Of a DNA stretch of 64,000 nt, positions 8,314 to 17,566 are shown piece by piece (the first letter of the stretch is position 1; every line of letters begins with the position of its first letter). This stretch comes from Colwellia sp. C2M11 (lineage in GTDB: Bacteria > Pseudomonadota > Gammaproteobacteria > Enterobacterales > Alteromonadaceae): assembly GCF_018860915.1 (NCBI RefSeq), contig NZ_JAHKQD010000053.1:124001-188000 (forward strand), in the 5' to 3' direction. A model generated the notes under the pieces. The model ran no database searches and was not told the origin of the DNA. It saw nothing but the letters and a program-made list of their open reading frames with translations. The position numbers and the translations under genes were made by a program.

Positions 8314-11079
8314 ATGTCTAACCGAATGTTTCAACTATCGCCATTAGCACTTGCTTTAAGTACTTTATTTATAAGCCAAGTTCACGCACAAGAAAATGAT
8401 TCAAATGAACACGCTATGGAAGAAGTTGTTGTTACCGCTAGCTATTCAAAAAGCTTAAAAAAGGCAGTCGATTTAAAACGCGAAAATATCGGTTTTTCTG
8501 ATTCGATTGTCGCATCTGATATCGCGGACTTCCCAGAACAAAACTTAGCAGAGGCATTACAAAGAATGCCAGGGGTAACAATTGAACGTAATAAAGGTTT
8601 AGGGCAAAAAGTAAATGTTCGAAGTTTACCTAGTGATTTCACCTTTGTGTCTATTAATAACCTGGCAACAGCATCTGGTAGTGGTGGGCGTGACGTAGAA
8701 TTTGATATTTTTGCCTCAGAAATAATTCAAAGTGTTACTGTAAAAAAATCACCTACTGCCGCAGATGAAGAAGGTGGTATTGCTGGTTCGGTTGATATTA
8801 ATACAGCAAGGCCTTTTGATTACAATGAACGTAAAATTGTGGTTTCACTAGAAGGTGCTTATAACGAAATATCAGAAGAAACTGATCCTAAACTTGCCCT
8901 ATTAGCTAGCGATACCTTTGGAGATTGGGGGGCATTAGCATCTTTCGCATACTCAGAACGTACCAACCGTTCAGACAGTAATTCAGGTATAGATTTTCGC
9001 CCTATTTCTCGTTGGTTAGAAAAAACCGGTTCATCGCAATTTCAAGCTGACCAAACAGCAGAAGTATTAGAGCGTGATGCAGGTATAATAATTAACGACC
9101 GATTTGATGATGATGAGACTAGCCGAGTTGTCTTTTTGAATAAAGTAGGTGATCGCGCTTACTTAACAGAGCAAGAAAAATGGGGGGCTACATTATCTTT
9201 GCAATATAAACCTAATAGTAACTTTAGTTTAACGTTAGATGGTTTAGTGGGAAATTTTGATGACCATGAAGACGAATACGATGCAGCAGCCTACACAGCA
9301 TCAAGTATTAGTTCGCTTGAAAAAGTACATGCATATGACAATACAACCCTGTCAGAATATGGAATTACAGTAATAACAGATGCTGATTACGCTGCTACAC
9401 AACATGAGCTTTTAAGTAAAGAAAATAGCAACAATACTGACTACCAACAATATAGTCTGACAATGGATTCATTACTTGGACAATGGGATATTTATGGTGT
9501 AATTGGTTATAGTGGTGCTCAAAAAACATCAGAAAACACCAATTTAAAGCACACAGCTTACCGTGCAACACGCTCTCGTTATACGAGTACAGGCGCAGAG
9601 ACTCTTTCAAGTGATAACGCCGAAAGTTTTGATATGTACAATACACCCGAAGCTTATTTATTTGATTATAATGAAGTAAATATTGAAGATATTTCAGATG
9701 ACAAATATGCCGCTCAATTAGACTTTTCACGCCAATTAAACTTAGCTTATTTACCTGCATTATCAAGTATTCAATTCGGTGCTCGCTATACCGATAAATC
9801 AAAAGAACGTAACTACGGCTCTAACCGTGTCACAGGTCCAACTGCTGGCGACTCGTCATGGGTAGGTACACGCACATTAGCTGACAGCCAACTAACAAGT
9901 ATTTCAGAACTAGTCTCAGGTGGCGAATACTTACCTGAAGTTTCATCAAAAGTAGATTGGAGCCAAGTATCAAATAGCTATGCACGTAATGAATTAAGAT
10001 ACGACGGTTTTACCGTTGATTTTGAACCTGATCAATTTTATCAAGTTAAAGAAAAAACCTCTGCCATATATGCTATGGCAGATTTTTCTTTTCATATTGG
10101 CAAAATGCCCGCAACCCTAAATGCTGGTGTTCGTTATATTGATACTGAGGTGATTTCGTCTGGTTACCACCAAATACAAGGTAGCGATGGTACAACGAGT
10201 TACACATCCGCCCCTATATCAAAAAGCGGTAACTACACTGACTTATTACCAAGCATAAACTTCTCTCTTGATCTGAGTGACAACTTAGTCTTACGTGCTG
10301 CTGCATCCGAAACTCTTATTCGCCCAGCCTTAACTGACATTGCTTACAAGCGAACAGTCAGCCTAAGTGAATTTAAATACCGTGATGGTAACCCTGATCT
10401 ACAGCCAACGTATGCCGACCAATGGGAAATGGGCTTAGAATGGTACTTAGAAAAAGGAGGTTTATTAGCCATTTCTTACTTTGAAAAAGAGATTAAAGGC
10501 GTAGTGCGAGAATCATTAACTGGCGTTGTTAATGATGTAACTAAATACAATGATAACGGTAGTATTGATGGTGTGTACGACTTTGATATTTATCAAAAAG
10601 TTAATGCCGAAGGTGCCTACGATGTCAGTGGTATTGAATTAATTGCACAAATTCCATTTGGACGTTTTCACAGTACATTAGAAGGGTTTGGTGTTAATGC
10701 TAACTACACTTCTTTAGATAATTCATTAACAGGCTCATCAGATTTAGGTATTCCAACCCCAGCAGAAGGTCTAGCTGACGAAACTTACAACGTAACCTTC
10801 TATTATGAAAACCTCAATTTCGATGCTCGTATTTCTTACAACTATAAAGATAAATATGTTGAATATATAGAGCGCGATATATATCCAGTTTATCGTGATG
10901 CTTATGGTCAAACAGATATTTCTCTTGGCTATAATATTAACGACACAATTAAAATGACATTAGAAGGTATTAATATTACAGACGAAGCCACTAAAGGCTA
11001 TACACTTGATTCTGCTTTCCCGACAATGTATGAGTTTTCGGGTAGACGAATATCACTAGGTTTGCGTGCTATTTTTTAA
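8314..11079 (+). CDS. TonB-dependent receptor (long marine type, no STN domain)
   Basis: Outer-membrane TonB-driven transporter. A signal peptide (1-25, ending VHAQ) is followed by EEVVVTAS, a TonB-box-like segment. The plug contains SIVASDIADFPEQNLAEALQ and MPGVTIERNKG, phrases typical of the large receptors first described in Caulobacter and common in marine bacteria. The barrel runs to a C-terminal GRRISLGLRAIF ending in Phe. At 921 residues it is complete. It lacks an STN domain, so it is unlikely itself to signal to FecR. It stands right behind the candidate Pho box and 96 bp before a secreted phosphoesterase. A role in uptake of a phosphorylated or phosphate-released substrate is inferred. 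Confidence 0.92.
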   Translation: MSNRMFQLSPLALALSTLFISQVHAQENDSNEHAMEEVVVTASYSKSLKKAVDLKRENIGFSDSIVASDIADFPEQNLAEALQRMPGVTIERNKGLGQKVNVRSLPSDFTFVSINNLATASGSGGRDVEFDIFASEIIQSVTVKKSPTAADEEGGIAGSVDINTARPFDYNERKIVVSLEGAYNEISEETDPKLALLASDTFGDWGALASFAYSERTNRSDSNSGIDFRPISRWLEKTGSSQFQADQTAEVLERDAGIIINDRFDDDETSRVVFLNKVGDRAYLTEQEKWGATLSLQYKPNSNFSLTLDGLVGNFDDHEDEYDAAAYTASSISSLEKVHAYDNTTLSEYGITVITDADYAATQHELLSKENSNNTDYQQYSLTMDSLLGQWDIYGVIGYSGAQKTSENTNLKHTAYRATRSRYTSTGAETLSSDNAESFDMYNTPEAYLFDYNEVNIEDISDDKYAAQLDFSRQLNLAYLPALSSIQFGARYTDKSKERNYGSNRVTGPTAGDSSWVGTRTLADSQLTSISELVSGGEYLPEVSSKVDWSQVSNSYARNELRYDGFTVDFEPDQFYQVKEKTSAIYAMADFSFHIGKMPATLNAGVRYIDTEVISSGYHQIQGSDGTTSYTSAPISKSGNYTDLLPSINFSLDLSDNLVLRAAASETLIRPALTDIAYKRTVSLSEFKYRDGNPDLQPTYADQWEMGLEWYLEKGGLLAISYFEKEIKGVVRESLTGVVNDVTKYNDNGSIDGVYDFDIYQKVNAEGAYDVSGIELIAQIPFGRFHSTLEGFGVNANYTSLDNSLTGSSDLGIPTPAEGLADETYNVTFYYENLNFDARISYNYKDKYVEYIERDIYPVYRDAYGQTDISLGYNINDTIKMTLEGINITDEATKGYTLDSAFPTMYEFSGRRISLGLRAIF

Positions 11080-11091
11080 ATAACGTTTAAA

Positions 11092-11122
11092 AAACAGGGA
11101 TCATTATGATCCCTGTTTCTAC
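11092..11122 (+). terminator. Hairpin between TonB receptor and phosphoesterase genes
   Basis: A perfect 12-bp stem (AAACAGGGATCA, 11092-11103, with TGATCCCTGTTT, 11107-11118) has a 3-nt loop. The T tract after it is short, so it may be a partial terminator or an mRNA-stabilising hairpin that lowers expression of the downstream gene. Confidence 0.65.
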
Positions 11123-11175
11123 ATAATTAAAAAATAATAAACTTAACTCATTGATACGGTTGACAGGAACTAAGC

Positions 11176-13095
11176 ATGAAAGCCTTACTGCTCATCATTA
11201 GCTTAATAAGCATAACAACACACGTACAGGCTAACACTAAAACCCAAGTCGCTTTTATACCAGACATTCATTTTCATGATATTTACGGCGATTTTTCTCA
11301 ACAAGGGTTTAAGGGGATTCAACTAGCGAAAGATATCCCACCGGTGAGTATTCGAAGTATGAGATCGCAAATTCATTCTACACGTTTATTTAATGAAAAT
11401 TACTTTGCTTTAATTACCACACTTAACGATATTGCAGCTAAGGGTATAACACTTGTTGCTCTACCGGGTGATTTTACCGACGATGGCCAACTTGTACACC
11501 TTTATGGTCTAAAAAAAATTCTTAATAAATATACAAAAGAGTATGGTATGCGTTTTTTTGCCATTCCTGGTAATCATGATCCGGTAAAGCCATTTAAAAG
11601 TGCGGGTGGTAAACCTGACTTTTTAAATGAAAAAGGACAAGAACTAGCTATTTATTCAACAGAGCACCTTCGTTGCACCAAGAAAGTGCTCAACAACACA
11701 AACATAAACACTGATAATAAAAAAGTAATATGCAGTGACGATATAGCGCATGGAGGCTACAAAGAAGTAGTTGAGATTATGGCACCTTTTGGACTAATGC
11801 CCAGCAACAATGAACTTTTATGGGAAACGCCGTTCTCAAAAGGCCCCTCATTAGCTGAACGTAGCTACGTGCAATGCGCCGAAAATGATAAAAGCAACTG
11901 TATAAATATCCCTGATACTAGCTACTTAATTGAACCCTTAGCAGGCCTTTGGTTATTAGCTATTGATGCAAACGTATATATCCCTCAAGTAAAAAATGGT
12001 GTATTTGATTTTCAAGGCTCGGGGAATGCAGGATATAACAAAGTACTTTCCGAAAAACCTTTTCTACTCACTTGGATCAAAGAAGTAGTACAACGTGCAA
12101 AAACACAGAACAAAACATTAATCGCATTTAGTCATTTTCCAATGGGTGAGTTTTATGACGGTCAAACAGAGTCAATACAAGCATTATTTGGTAATACAGC
12201 TTTTCAACTAAAACGTGAACCTACAAATGACACTCGAAAATTACTCGCTGAAACAGGCTTAAGACTGCATATTGGCGGACATATGCACATGAACGATACA
12301 TCAGTAATTAAAAGCAAAGAAAACACACTATTTAATATTCAAGCGCCATCAATTGCAGCATATCGACCTGCTTACAAGTTAGTTAGCATAGAAAACAGTT
12401 ACGCGACTGTAAGCACGGTAACTATTGATAATGTTAAACACTTTAATCTTCTATTTAGCGCGTATCAAAAAGAACATAAATATCTGTTAAAGCATGATCC
12501 TGAACACACCTGGAATAAAGAAATTTTAAGCGCTAATAATTACCAGAATTACACTAAAATGCACTTGCAAGCACTTGCTAAATGGCGGTTTATACCTCGT
12601 GAATGGCCAGCAAGTTTTCGTGATGACGTCCTTAAACGCTCATTATTTGATACGTTAATGTTAACTAACAACCTTGATCATTGTGCAACAGAAGATCCGC
12701 CTTGCTTGCCAAGCGAATCTACCTCACAACGGCTAAATACAAAACAGCTTCACGCTCTGAAAAATACAACCGTATTCGATTTTATTTCAGACTTTTATTT
12801 AGTGCGTAATGCCGGTTCACTAGCCTTTGCCGACATTTCAGAAGAAACTCAACAAATATATACAACAATGGGTACTTTGCTTAAAGAAAATAATTCATGT
12901 AGATCAAAAAACCTAGCATACTCAACCTTAAACAACCTTTGCCAAGTTACAGATGCTTTAGCACGTGCTTTTGTCATTTACGAAAAATTCAGTAATGCAC
13001 TACCCGACAGTTGTTTAGTGATTGATTTGTCATCACAAGCTCCTATACAACATTGCGCCATTAACAATACCGCTATTAAACGTCATTCAATGTAG
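11176..13095 (+). CDS. Secreted calcineurin-like metallophosphoesterase
   Basis: Predicted exported hydrolase of phosphate esters with a two-metal active site. A signal peptide (1-19, ending VQA) precedes all five family motifs: DIHFHD (about residue 31), PGDFTDDG (97), PGNHDP (132), FSHFP (322) and GGHMHMND (372). At 639 residues it is larger than simple phosphodiesterases, with an insertion that holds Cys pairs (RCTKK, ICSDD, CAENDKSNC) and a helical C-terminal region after about residue 430. It may be co-transcribed with the upstream TonB receptor. The exact substrate cannot be read from sequence. Confidence 0.9.
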   Translation: MKALLLIISLISITTHVQANTKTQVAFIPDIHFHDIYGDFSQQGFKGIQLAKDIPPVSIRSMRSQIHSTRLFNENYFALITTLNDIAAKGITLVALPGDFTDDGQLVHLYGLKKILNKYTKEYGMRFFAIPGNHDPVKPFKSAGGKPDFLNEKGQELAIYSTEHLRCTKKVLNNTNINTDNKKVICSDDIAHGGYKEVVEIMAPFGLMPSNNELLWETPFSKGPSLAERSYVQCAENDKSNCINIPDTSYLIEPLAGLWLLAIDANVYIPQVKNGVFDFQGSGNAGYNKVLSEKPFLLTWIKEVVQRAKTQNKTLIAFSHFPMGEFYDGQTESIQALFGNTAFQLKREPTNDTRKLLAETGLRLHIGGHMHMNDTSVIKSKENTLFNIQAPSIAAYRPAYKLVSIENSYATVSTVTIDNVKHFNLLFSAYQKEHKYLLKHDPEHTWNKEILSANNYQNYTKMHLQALAKWRFIPREWPASFRDDVLKRSLFDTLMLTNNLDHCATEDPPCLPSESTSQRLNTKQLHALKNTTVFDFISDFYLVRNAGSLAFADISEETQQIYTTMGTLLKENNSCRSKNLAYSTLNNLCQVTDALARAFVIYEKFSNALPDSCLVIDLSSQAPIQHCAINNTAIKRHSM

Positions 13096-13301
13096 GATTA
13101 TTTCTATATATGAGTATTACTATTCTATGCTCTTAATTGGTTGAAAAAGCGAAACTGATATTTTTTAACAAACGCTGTAGATGTAAATGATGAATAAACT
13201 TAATAGAGTAAAAATAAAAGGCTCTTAAGCTAAGTTCAGGTTGATTACTAAAAAGAAAAACACCATGATAACTATTCTTAATTATTTTGATGGAATTCTT
13301 T

Positions 13302-14255
13302 ATGGCTGGCGCTAGTTTACTTACTTTACTTGATGATATTGCCATGTTGCTCGATGACATTGCAGTGCTGTCTAAAGTAGCAGCTAAAAAAACAGCAGGT
13401 GTTCTTGGTGATGACCTTGCCGTCAATGCAGAACAGCTTTCTGGTGGTATACGTGCTGATCGAGAATTACCTGTAGTTTGGGCGGTATTTAAAGGTTCAA
13501 TGCTCAACAAGGCCATGTTAGTTCCTATAGCCCTGTTACTTAGCTATTTCTTACCCATGCTCATTATGCCGTTACTTATGCTAGGTGGAGCCTATTTATG
13601 CTACGAGGGTTTCGAAAAAGTTTGGCATAACATTACAGATAAAGCCGCAGTTGAAGCGCATAAAGCAAAATTAAAATCCGCATTACAAGATCCAAACATA
13701 GATTTAAAAAGTTTTGAAAAAGATAAAATAAAAGGCGCTATCAGAACAGATTTTATACTATCTGCTGAAATTATAATTATTGCCCTAGGTACTATTGCTG
13801 ATAAAGACATCTCAACACAAATATCAGTATTGGTTTTTGTCGCAATTTTAATGACTGTTGGCGTATATGGATTAGTTGCATGTATTGTTAAAATTGATGA
13901 TGGGGGTTTAGCGCTAATACAAGATAAGTCGGCATCGATATGGGGAAAGTTCAAACGTGCTTTAGGAAGGCTGATGATTGGCTTTGCTCCGAAATTAATG
14001 AAATTTTTAGCCATTGCAGGCACAGCAGCCATGTGGCTTGTTGGTGGTTCACTTATCACACACGGTATACATGCCACGCAAACTTATATAACCGCAGTCG
14101 CTGACTTTATGGCAACAACTCCATTTATCGGAAATGTACTTTCAATGATTACACCATTGACCATCGATTTAATTGTTGGCTTTTGTTTAGGTGCTTTGTT
14201 GGTTTTTATTGAAGTTATGATTAGAAAAATAGTCGTTAAACCTGAGCATGCATAG
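13302..14255 (+). CDS. YedI/DUF808-family inner-membrane protein
   Basis: Multi-pass membrane protein of unknown function. The N-terminus MAGASLLTLLDDIAMLLDDI, with AAKKTAGVLGDDLAVNAEQL after it, is the YedI hallmark. I therefore start at 13302, although ATG at 13290 is in frame. Hydrophobic segments fall at about residues 67-100, 155-205, 240-260 and 280-305. The 317-318 residue length is close to E. coli YedI (about 305). It is a single gene that ends in a dispersed-repeat region. Confidence 0.9.
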   Translation: MAGASLLTLLDDIAMLLDDIAVLSKVAAKKTAGVLGDDLAVNAEQLSGGIRADRELPVVWAVFKGSMLNKAMLVPIALLLSYFLPMLIMPLLMLGGAYLCYEGFEKVWHNITDKAAVEAHKAKLKSALQDPNIDLKSFEKDKIKGAIRTDFILSAEIIIIALGTIADKDISTQISVLVFVAILMTVGVYGLVACIVKIDDGGLALIQDKSASIWGKFKRALGRLMIGFAPKLMKFLAIAGTAAMWLVGGSLITHGIHATQTYITAVADFMATTPFIGNVLSMITPLTIDLIVGFCLGALLVFIEVMIRKIVVKPEHA

Positions 14256-14262
14256 TTTTACA

Positions 14263-14540
14263 AATCGTTATGCTGTGTAGTTCAAGAGACTCAGGGTCTC
14301 AGCTTTATTCAACCGTACGTTTGGGATTCCGTATTAAGTGACCTACGGAATGACAGCGCTTGGTGATCATTCTGAACTTGATTCAGAATCCCAATCGTTA
14401 TGCTGTGTAGCTCAAAGGGCTCAGAATCCCTTTCTTATTCAACCACACGCGTGGGATTCCGTATTAAGTGACCTACGGAATAACGGCGCTTTGTCCGTTA
14501 TGCTGCACGCTTTGTCGCCATTCTGAATATTCTCCGTTAT
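14263..14540. repeat. Two tandem copies of a mosaic palindromic intergenic repeat
   Basis: Two units with a period of 130 bp begin with AATCGTTATGCTGTGTAG (14263 and 14393). Each carries the inverted repeat ATTCCGTA/TACGGAAT (14326-14351 and 14456-14481). The first also has ATTCTGAA/TTCAGAAT (14369-14389). The same modules occur at 19877-20060, 27171-27200, 28575-28595 and 57380-57510. It lies between convergent genes and carries no credible coding sequence. Confidence 0.85.
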
Positions 14541-14566
14541 TATAAACTTAATTCAGGCTCTTACGT

Positions 14567-17431
14567 TTAATGTCTAACAACCTCGCCTACTTTCTTTGTT
14601 GTTACTTTATCAACTAAGTAAATAATCGACTGATAATCAATACCCGCGTGTTGAGATAAGCCAATCTCACAGGTTCTGCTATTACTATAACCTGCGGTAC
14701 AACCTTGAGGTACTTGAGCTTTTAACGGCGCCAGTGCGTTGTCATTTAGCTCAGGCGTGGTAAACCCTTTATCGCCCGCGAAACCACAACATTGAATATG
14801 CTCAGGAATTACCACCTGAGTACTACAACGCTCGGCTAATTGTTGCATTTTTCCAGCTAAGCCCATTTTACTGCTAGAACAGGTAATGTGTAACATAATA
14901 GGTTCATCAACAGGAGTGAAGTTCAAATGATTAATCAAAACTTCTTCAACAAAACCAAAAGGTTCAAATAGTGAAAGCCCCCTAATTTTATCTTTATTTT
15001 CTAATAACATCGATTTACAAGGGCTGGTATCGATTAAAATAGGATACTTACCTTGCTCACTTAATATCGCTAACTTATCGAGCATTGCATTACTTTTTTG
15101 CTCTGCTTGTGAAAACATCCCTTTACTATTAAATGGCATACCACAACATTCGCCCGTAAAATCTGGACTAATAACATCAAATCCAGCTTTTTCTATCAAC
15201 GATAAAGTAACGTCTGTTAGCGAGCGCTGGTCTGTTGCCGTTAATGATTGCCCCATGTTGCGACTTGAGCAGCTTGGGATATAAACCACTTTAGGTCGAG
15301 AACCTGCTTCGTTAACATTGCTATTAGCTTTAATTTTCGTAGGATTATAGTGTGCTTTTTGTGGTATATATTTATTCCACAGAGGTAACTTATTTGCTGA
15401 AAGCTTTCTAATAGTACCTGTCACTCCTGCCATCACTTTATTACCCAATAAACGTTGGCCAAAGCTTGCGACTGCTAATGTCATTCGAGTTGTTTTTTCA
15501 ACTGTAGAGAAGTTATTAGCAAAGGCATTAGCCACACCTTGGTGACCTTCATTATTGCGATGACGAAGCTCTCTAATAAGGTCACCCGTATTAATACCGA
15601 CGGGGCAACGTTCAGCACACAAGCCTGTTGCAGCACAAGTATCGATACCTAAATAATTAAAGTCTTTTTTCAGCTCTGCTAACAATTCAGGGTTTTCATT
15701 AGTCGAAGTTAAACGACTAATTTCTCGATAACTGGTAATACGTTGACGCGGCGTGAAACTAAGGCCATTAGATGGACAGACAGGCTCACAAAAACCACAC
15801 TCTATACATTTATCAACAATAATATCTGCGGCGGGTAAGGCTTTTAAGTTGGTAATATGTGCATGAGCATTATCATTAATAATTACACCAGGATTAAGCA
15901 AACTTTGAGGATCAAACAACTGCTTTATTTGCTGCATTAATGCCAACCCTTCGCTGCCCCATTCTAGCTCAACAAAAGGGGCCATATTACGGCCAGTACC
16001 ATGTTCTGCCTTTAAAGAACCTTGGTAATCGACAGCAACAAGTTGACAAACATCATCCATAAATGACTGATAACGCTTTATTTCTTTTTCTGTTGAGAAG
16101 TCTTGAGTGAAAACAAAATGTAAGTTCCCTTCAAGAGCATGACCAAAAATAATTGCTTCATCATATTGATATTTAGTAAATAACAATTGCAAATCAGCAA
16201 CCCCATCAGCAAGCCTAGCAACAGGAAAAGCAACATCTTCAATAATTACAGTCGTTCCCGTTTCTCGAACAGCGCCAACAGCAGGAAAAGTGCCCTTTCT
16301 TATTGCCCACAATTGAGAATATTCACTCGCAACATCAGTAAATTTAATCGCATTGGTTTGTTCAAAATCAGCTAACATTAATTCAAGTTCAGCCACTTGT
16401 TGCCTTAATATTTCAGCGTTAGCTGCACAAGTTTCGATTAACAGGGCGCCAACATGTTCATCAAGCGTATTGATAAAGTCAGGCAAACCATCCATATCGC
16501 TAACCGAAGCTAACGCACGTCTATCCATCAACTCCACGGCTGAAACATTTGCACTAGCTAATGCAGAGACAGCATGACAAGTAATTTGCATAGTGGGGAA
16601 AAAAACTAAGGTTGATGCACGATATTTATGTTCAACAACCGTGTTATAAGTGATAGAAGAAATAAAGCCTAAGGTACCTTCAGAGCCGATCATTAAATGC
16701 GCTAAAATATCGATAGGATCCTCAAAATCCACTAACGAATTAATAGCATAACCAGTGGTGTTTTTTAATCTATATTTATGATTGATTAACTGGCGTAAAT
16801 TTTCATTCTTATTTGTTTCTAACGCCAAGCTTTTAATACCGCTTAACAAGATACTATGCGTTTTTCTAAATTCACTAACACTATCTTTATCGCCAGTATC
16901 TAACACGGCACCATCATGTAAAACAACACGAATACTATCTAAGGTGTGATAACTATTTTGTGCCACACCGCAGCACATACCACTAGCATTATTAGCAGCA
17001 ATACCTGCAACTTTACAGGTGTTAATGGAAGCAGGATCAGGTCCTATTTTTCGGCCATAAGGCAGTAAATATTTATTTGCATCTGCACCAATAACTCCAG
17101 GTCCTAATTTTATTTTTAATCCTAAATCGACTATTTGATGATTTCGCCAACTAGTGGTTAATAAAATAAGGATAGAGTCAGATTGAGCTTGCCCAGAAAG
17201 ACTAGTACCAGCAGCTCTAAAAGTAACCGGTAATTTAGCAATAGCAGCGTGATTTAATACTTTTACCACCTCCGCTTCGGTATCAAGTATTAATACTAAT
17301 TTAGGGACTAGTCGATAAAAGCTTGCATCAACCCCAAAAGCTAGCCGCTTGGCATAACTACTAATAATTCGTTCTTCAGGCAAGAAGCAAGCTAACATTT
17401 TCGCAAAGTGTTGGTACGGTGGAAGTAACAT
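14567..17431 (-). CDS. FAD/Fe-S D-lactate dehydrogenase-type oxidoreductase
   Basis: Membrane-associated flavoprotein that probably oxidises D-lactate (or a related 2-hydroxyacid) and passes electrons to quinone. An N-terminal FAD-binding domain has FRAAGTSLSGQ (about residue 73) and PYGRKIGPDPAS. An FAD-oxidase C-terminal domain follows to about 520. Two [4Fe-4S] ferredoxin motifs come next (CIECGFCEPVCP about 538, CAATGLCAERCP about 600). Two CCG cysteine domains follow (ECCGMPFNSKG about 760, QCCGFAGDKGF about 880). The 954-residue fusion matches the Dld-II enzyme I recall from Shewanella. The related YdiJ family, of uncertain substrate, is the main alternative. The gene is single and divergent from the U32 gene. 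Confidence 0.85.
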   Translation of the reverse strand: MLLPPYQHFAKMLACFLPEERIISSYAKRLAFGVDASFYRLVPKLVLILDTEAEVVKVLNHAAIAKLPVTFRAAGTSLSGQAQSDSILILLTTSWRNHQIVDLGLKIKLGPGVIGADANKYLLPYGRKIGPDPASINTCKVAGIAANNASGMCCGVAQNSYHTLDSIRVVLHDGAVLDTGDKDSVSEFRKTHSILLSGIKSLALETNKNENLRQLINHKYRLKNTTGYAINSLVDFEDPIDILAHLMIGSEGTLGFISSITYNTVVEHKYRASTLVFFPTMQITCHAVSALASANVSAVELMDRRALASVSDMDGLPDFINTLDEHVGALLIETCAANAEILRQQVAELELMLADFEQTNAIKFTDVASEYSQLWAIRKGTFPAVGAVRETGTTVIIEDVAFPVARLADGVADLQLLFTKYQYDEAIIFGHALEGNLHFVFTQDFSTEKEIKRYQSFMDDVCQLVAVDYQGSLKAEHGTGRNMAPFVELEWGSEGLALMQQIKQLFDPQSLLNPGVIINDNAHAHITNLKALPAADIIVDKCIECGFCEPVCPSNGLSFTPRQRITSYREISRLTSTNENPELLAELKKDFNYLGIDTCAATGLCAERCPVGINTGDLIRELRHRNNEGHQGVANAFANNFSTVEKTTRMTLAVASFGQRLLGNKVMAGVTGTIRKLSANKLPLWNKYIPQKAHYNPTKIKANSNVNEAGSRPKVVYIPSCSSRNMGQSLTATDQRSLTDVTLSLIEKAGFDVISPDFTGECCGMPFNSKGMFSQAEQKSNAMLDKLAILSEQGKYPILIDTSPCKSMLLENKDKIRGLSLFEPFGFVEEVLINHLNFTPVDEPIMLHITCSSSKMGLAGKMQQLAERCSTQVVIPEHIQCCGFAGDKGFTTPELNDNALAPLKAQVPQGCTAGYSNSRTCEIGLSQHAGIDYQSIIYLVDKVTTKKVGEVVRH

Positions 17432-17566
17432 AAAAACTCTCTAATTAACGAGTAAGCCCTAAGCAAAGGCGACTCAACTTATTTAACGCTATTCTTTCGG
17501 TAAGTATACGGGTAAAATCCCTCTTTTAAAATTATACCAATCAAAGTTGTAAAGTAGGTTATAAAA

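Noticed and set aside
9395-9802. Antisense open frame within the second TonB receptor
   Set aside because: The opposite strand encodes clear TonB barrel sequence; the antisense frame has no ribosome site and an unlikely composition.
13133-14077. Antisense frames opposite the YedI-like gene
   Set aside because: They are shadows of a well-supported family member on the plus strand.
14338-14526. Open frame of 62 codons downstream of the YedI-like gene
   Set aside because: It lies wholly inside the tandem palindromic repeat and has no ribosome site or protein-like composition.
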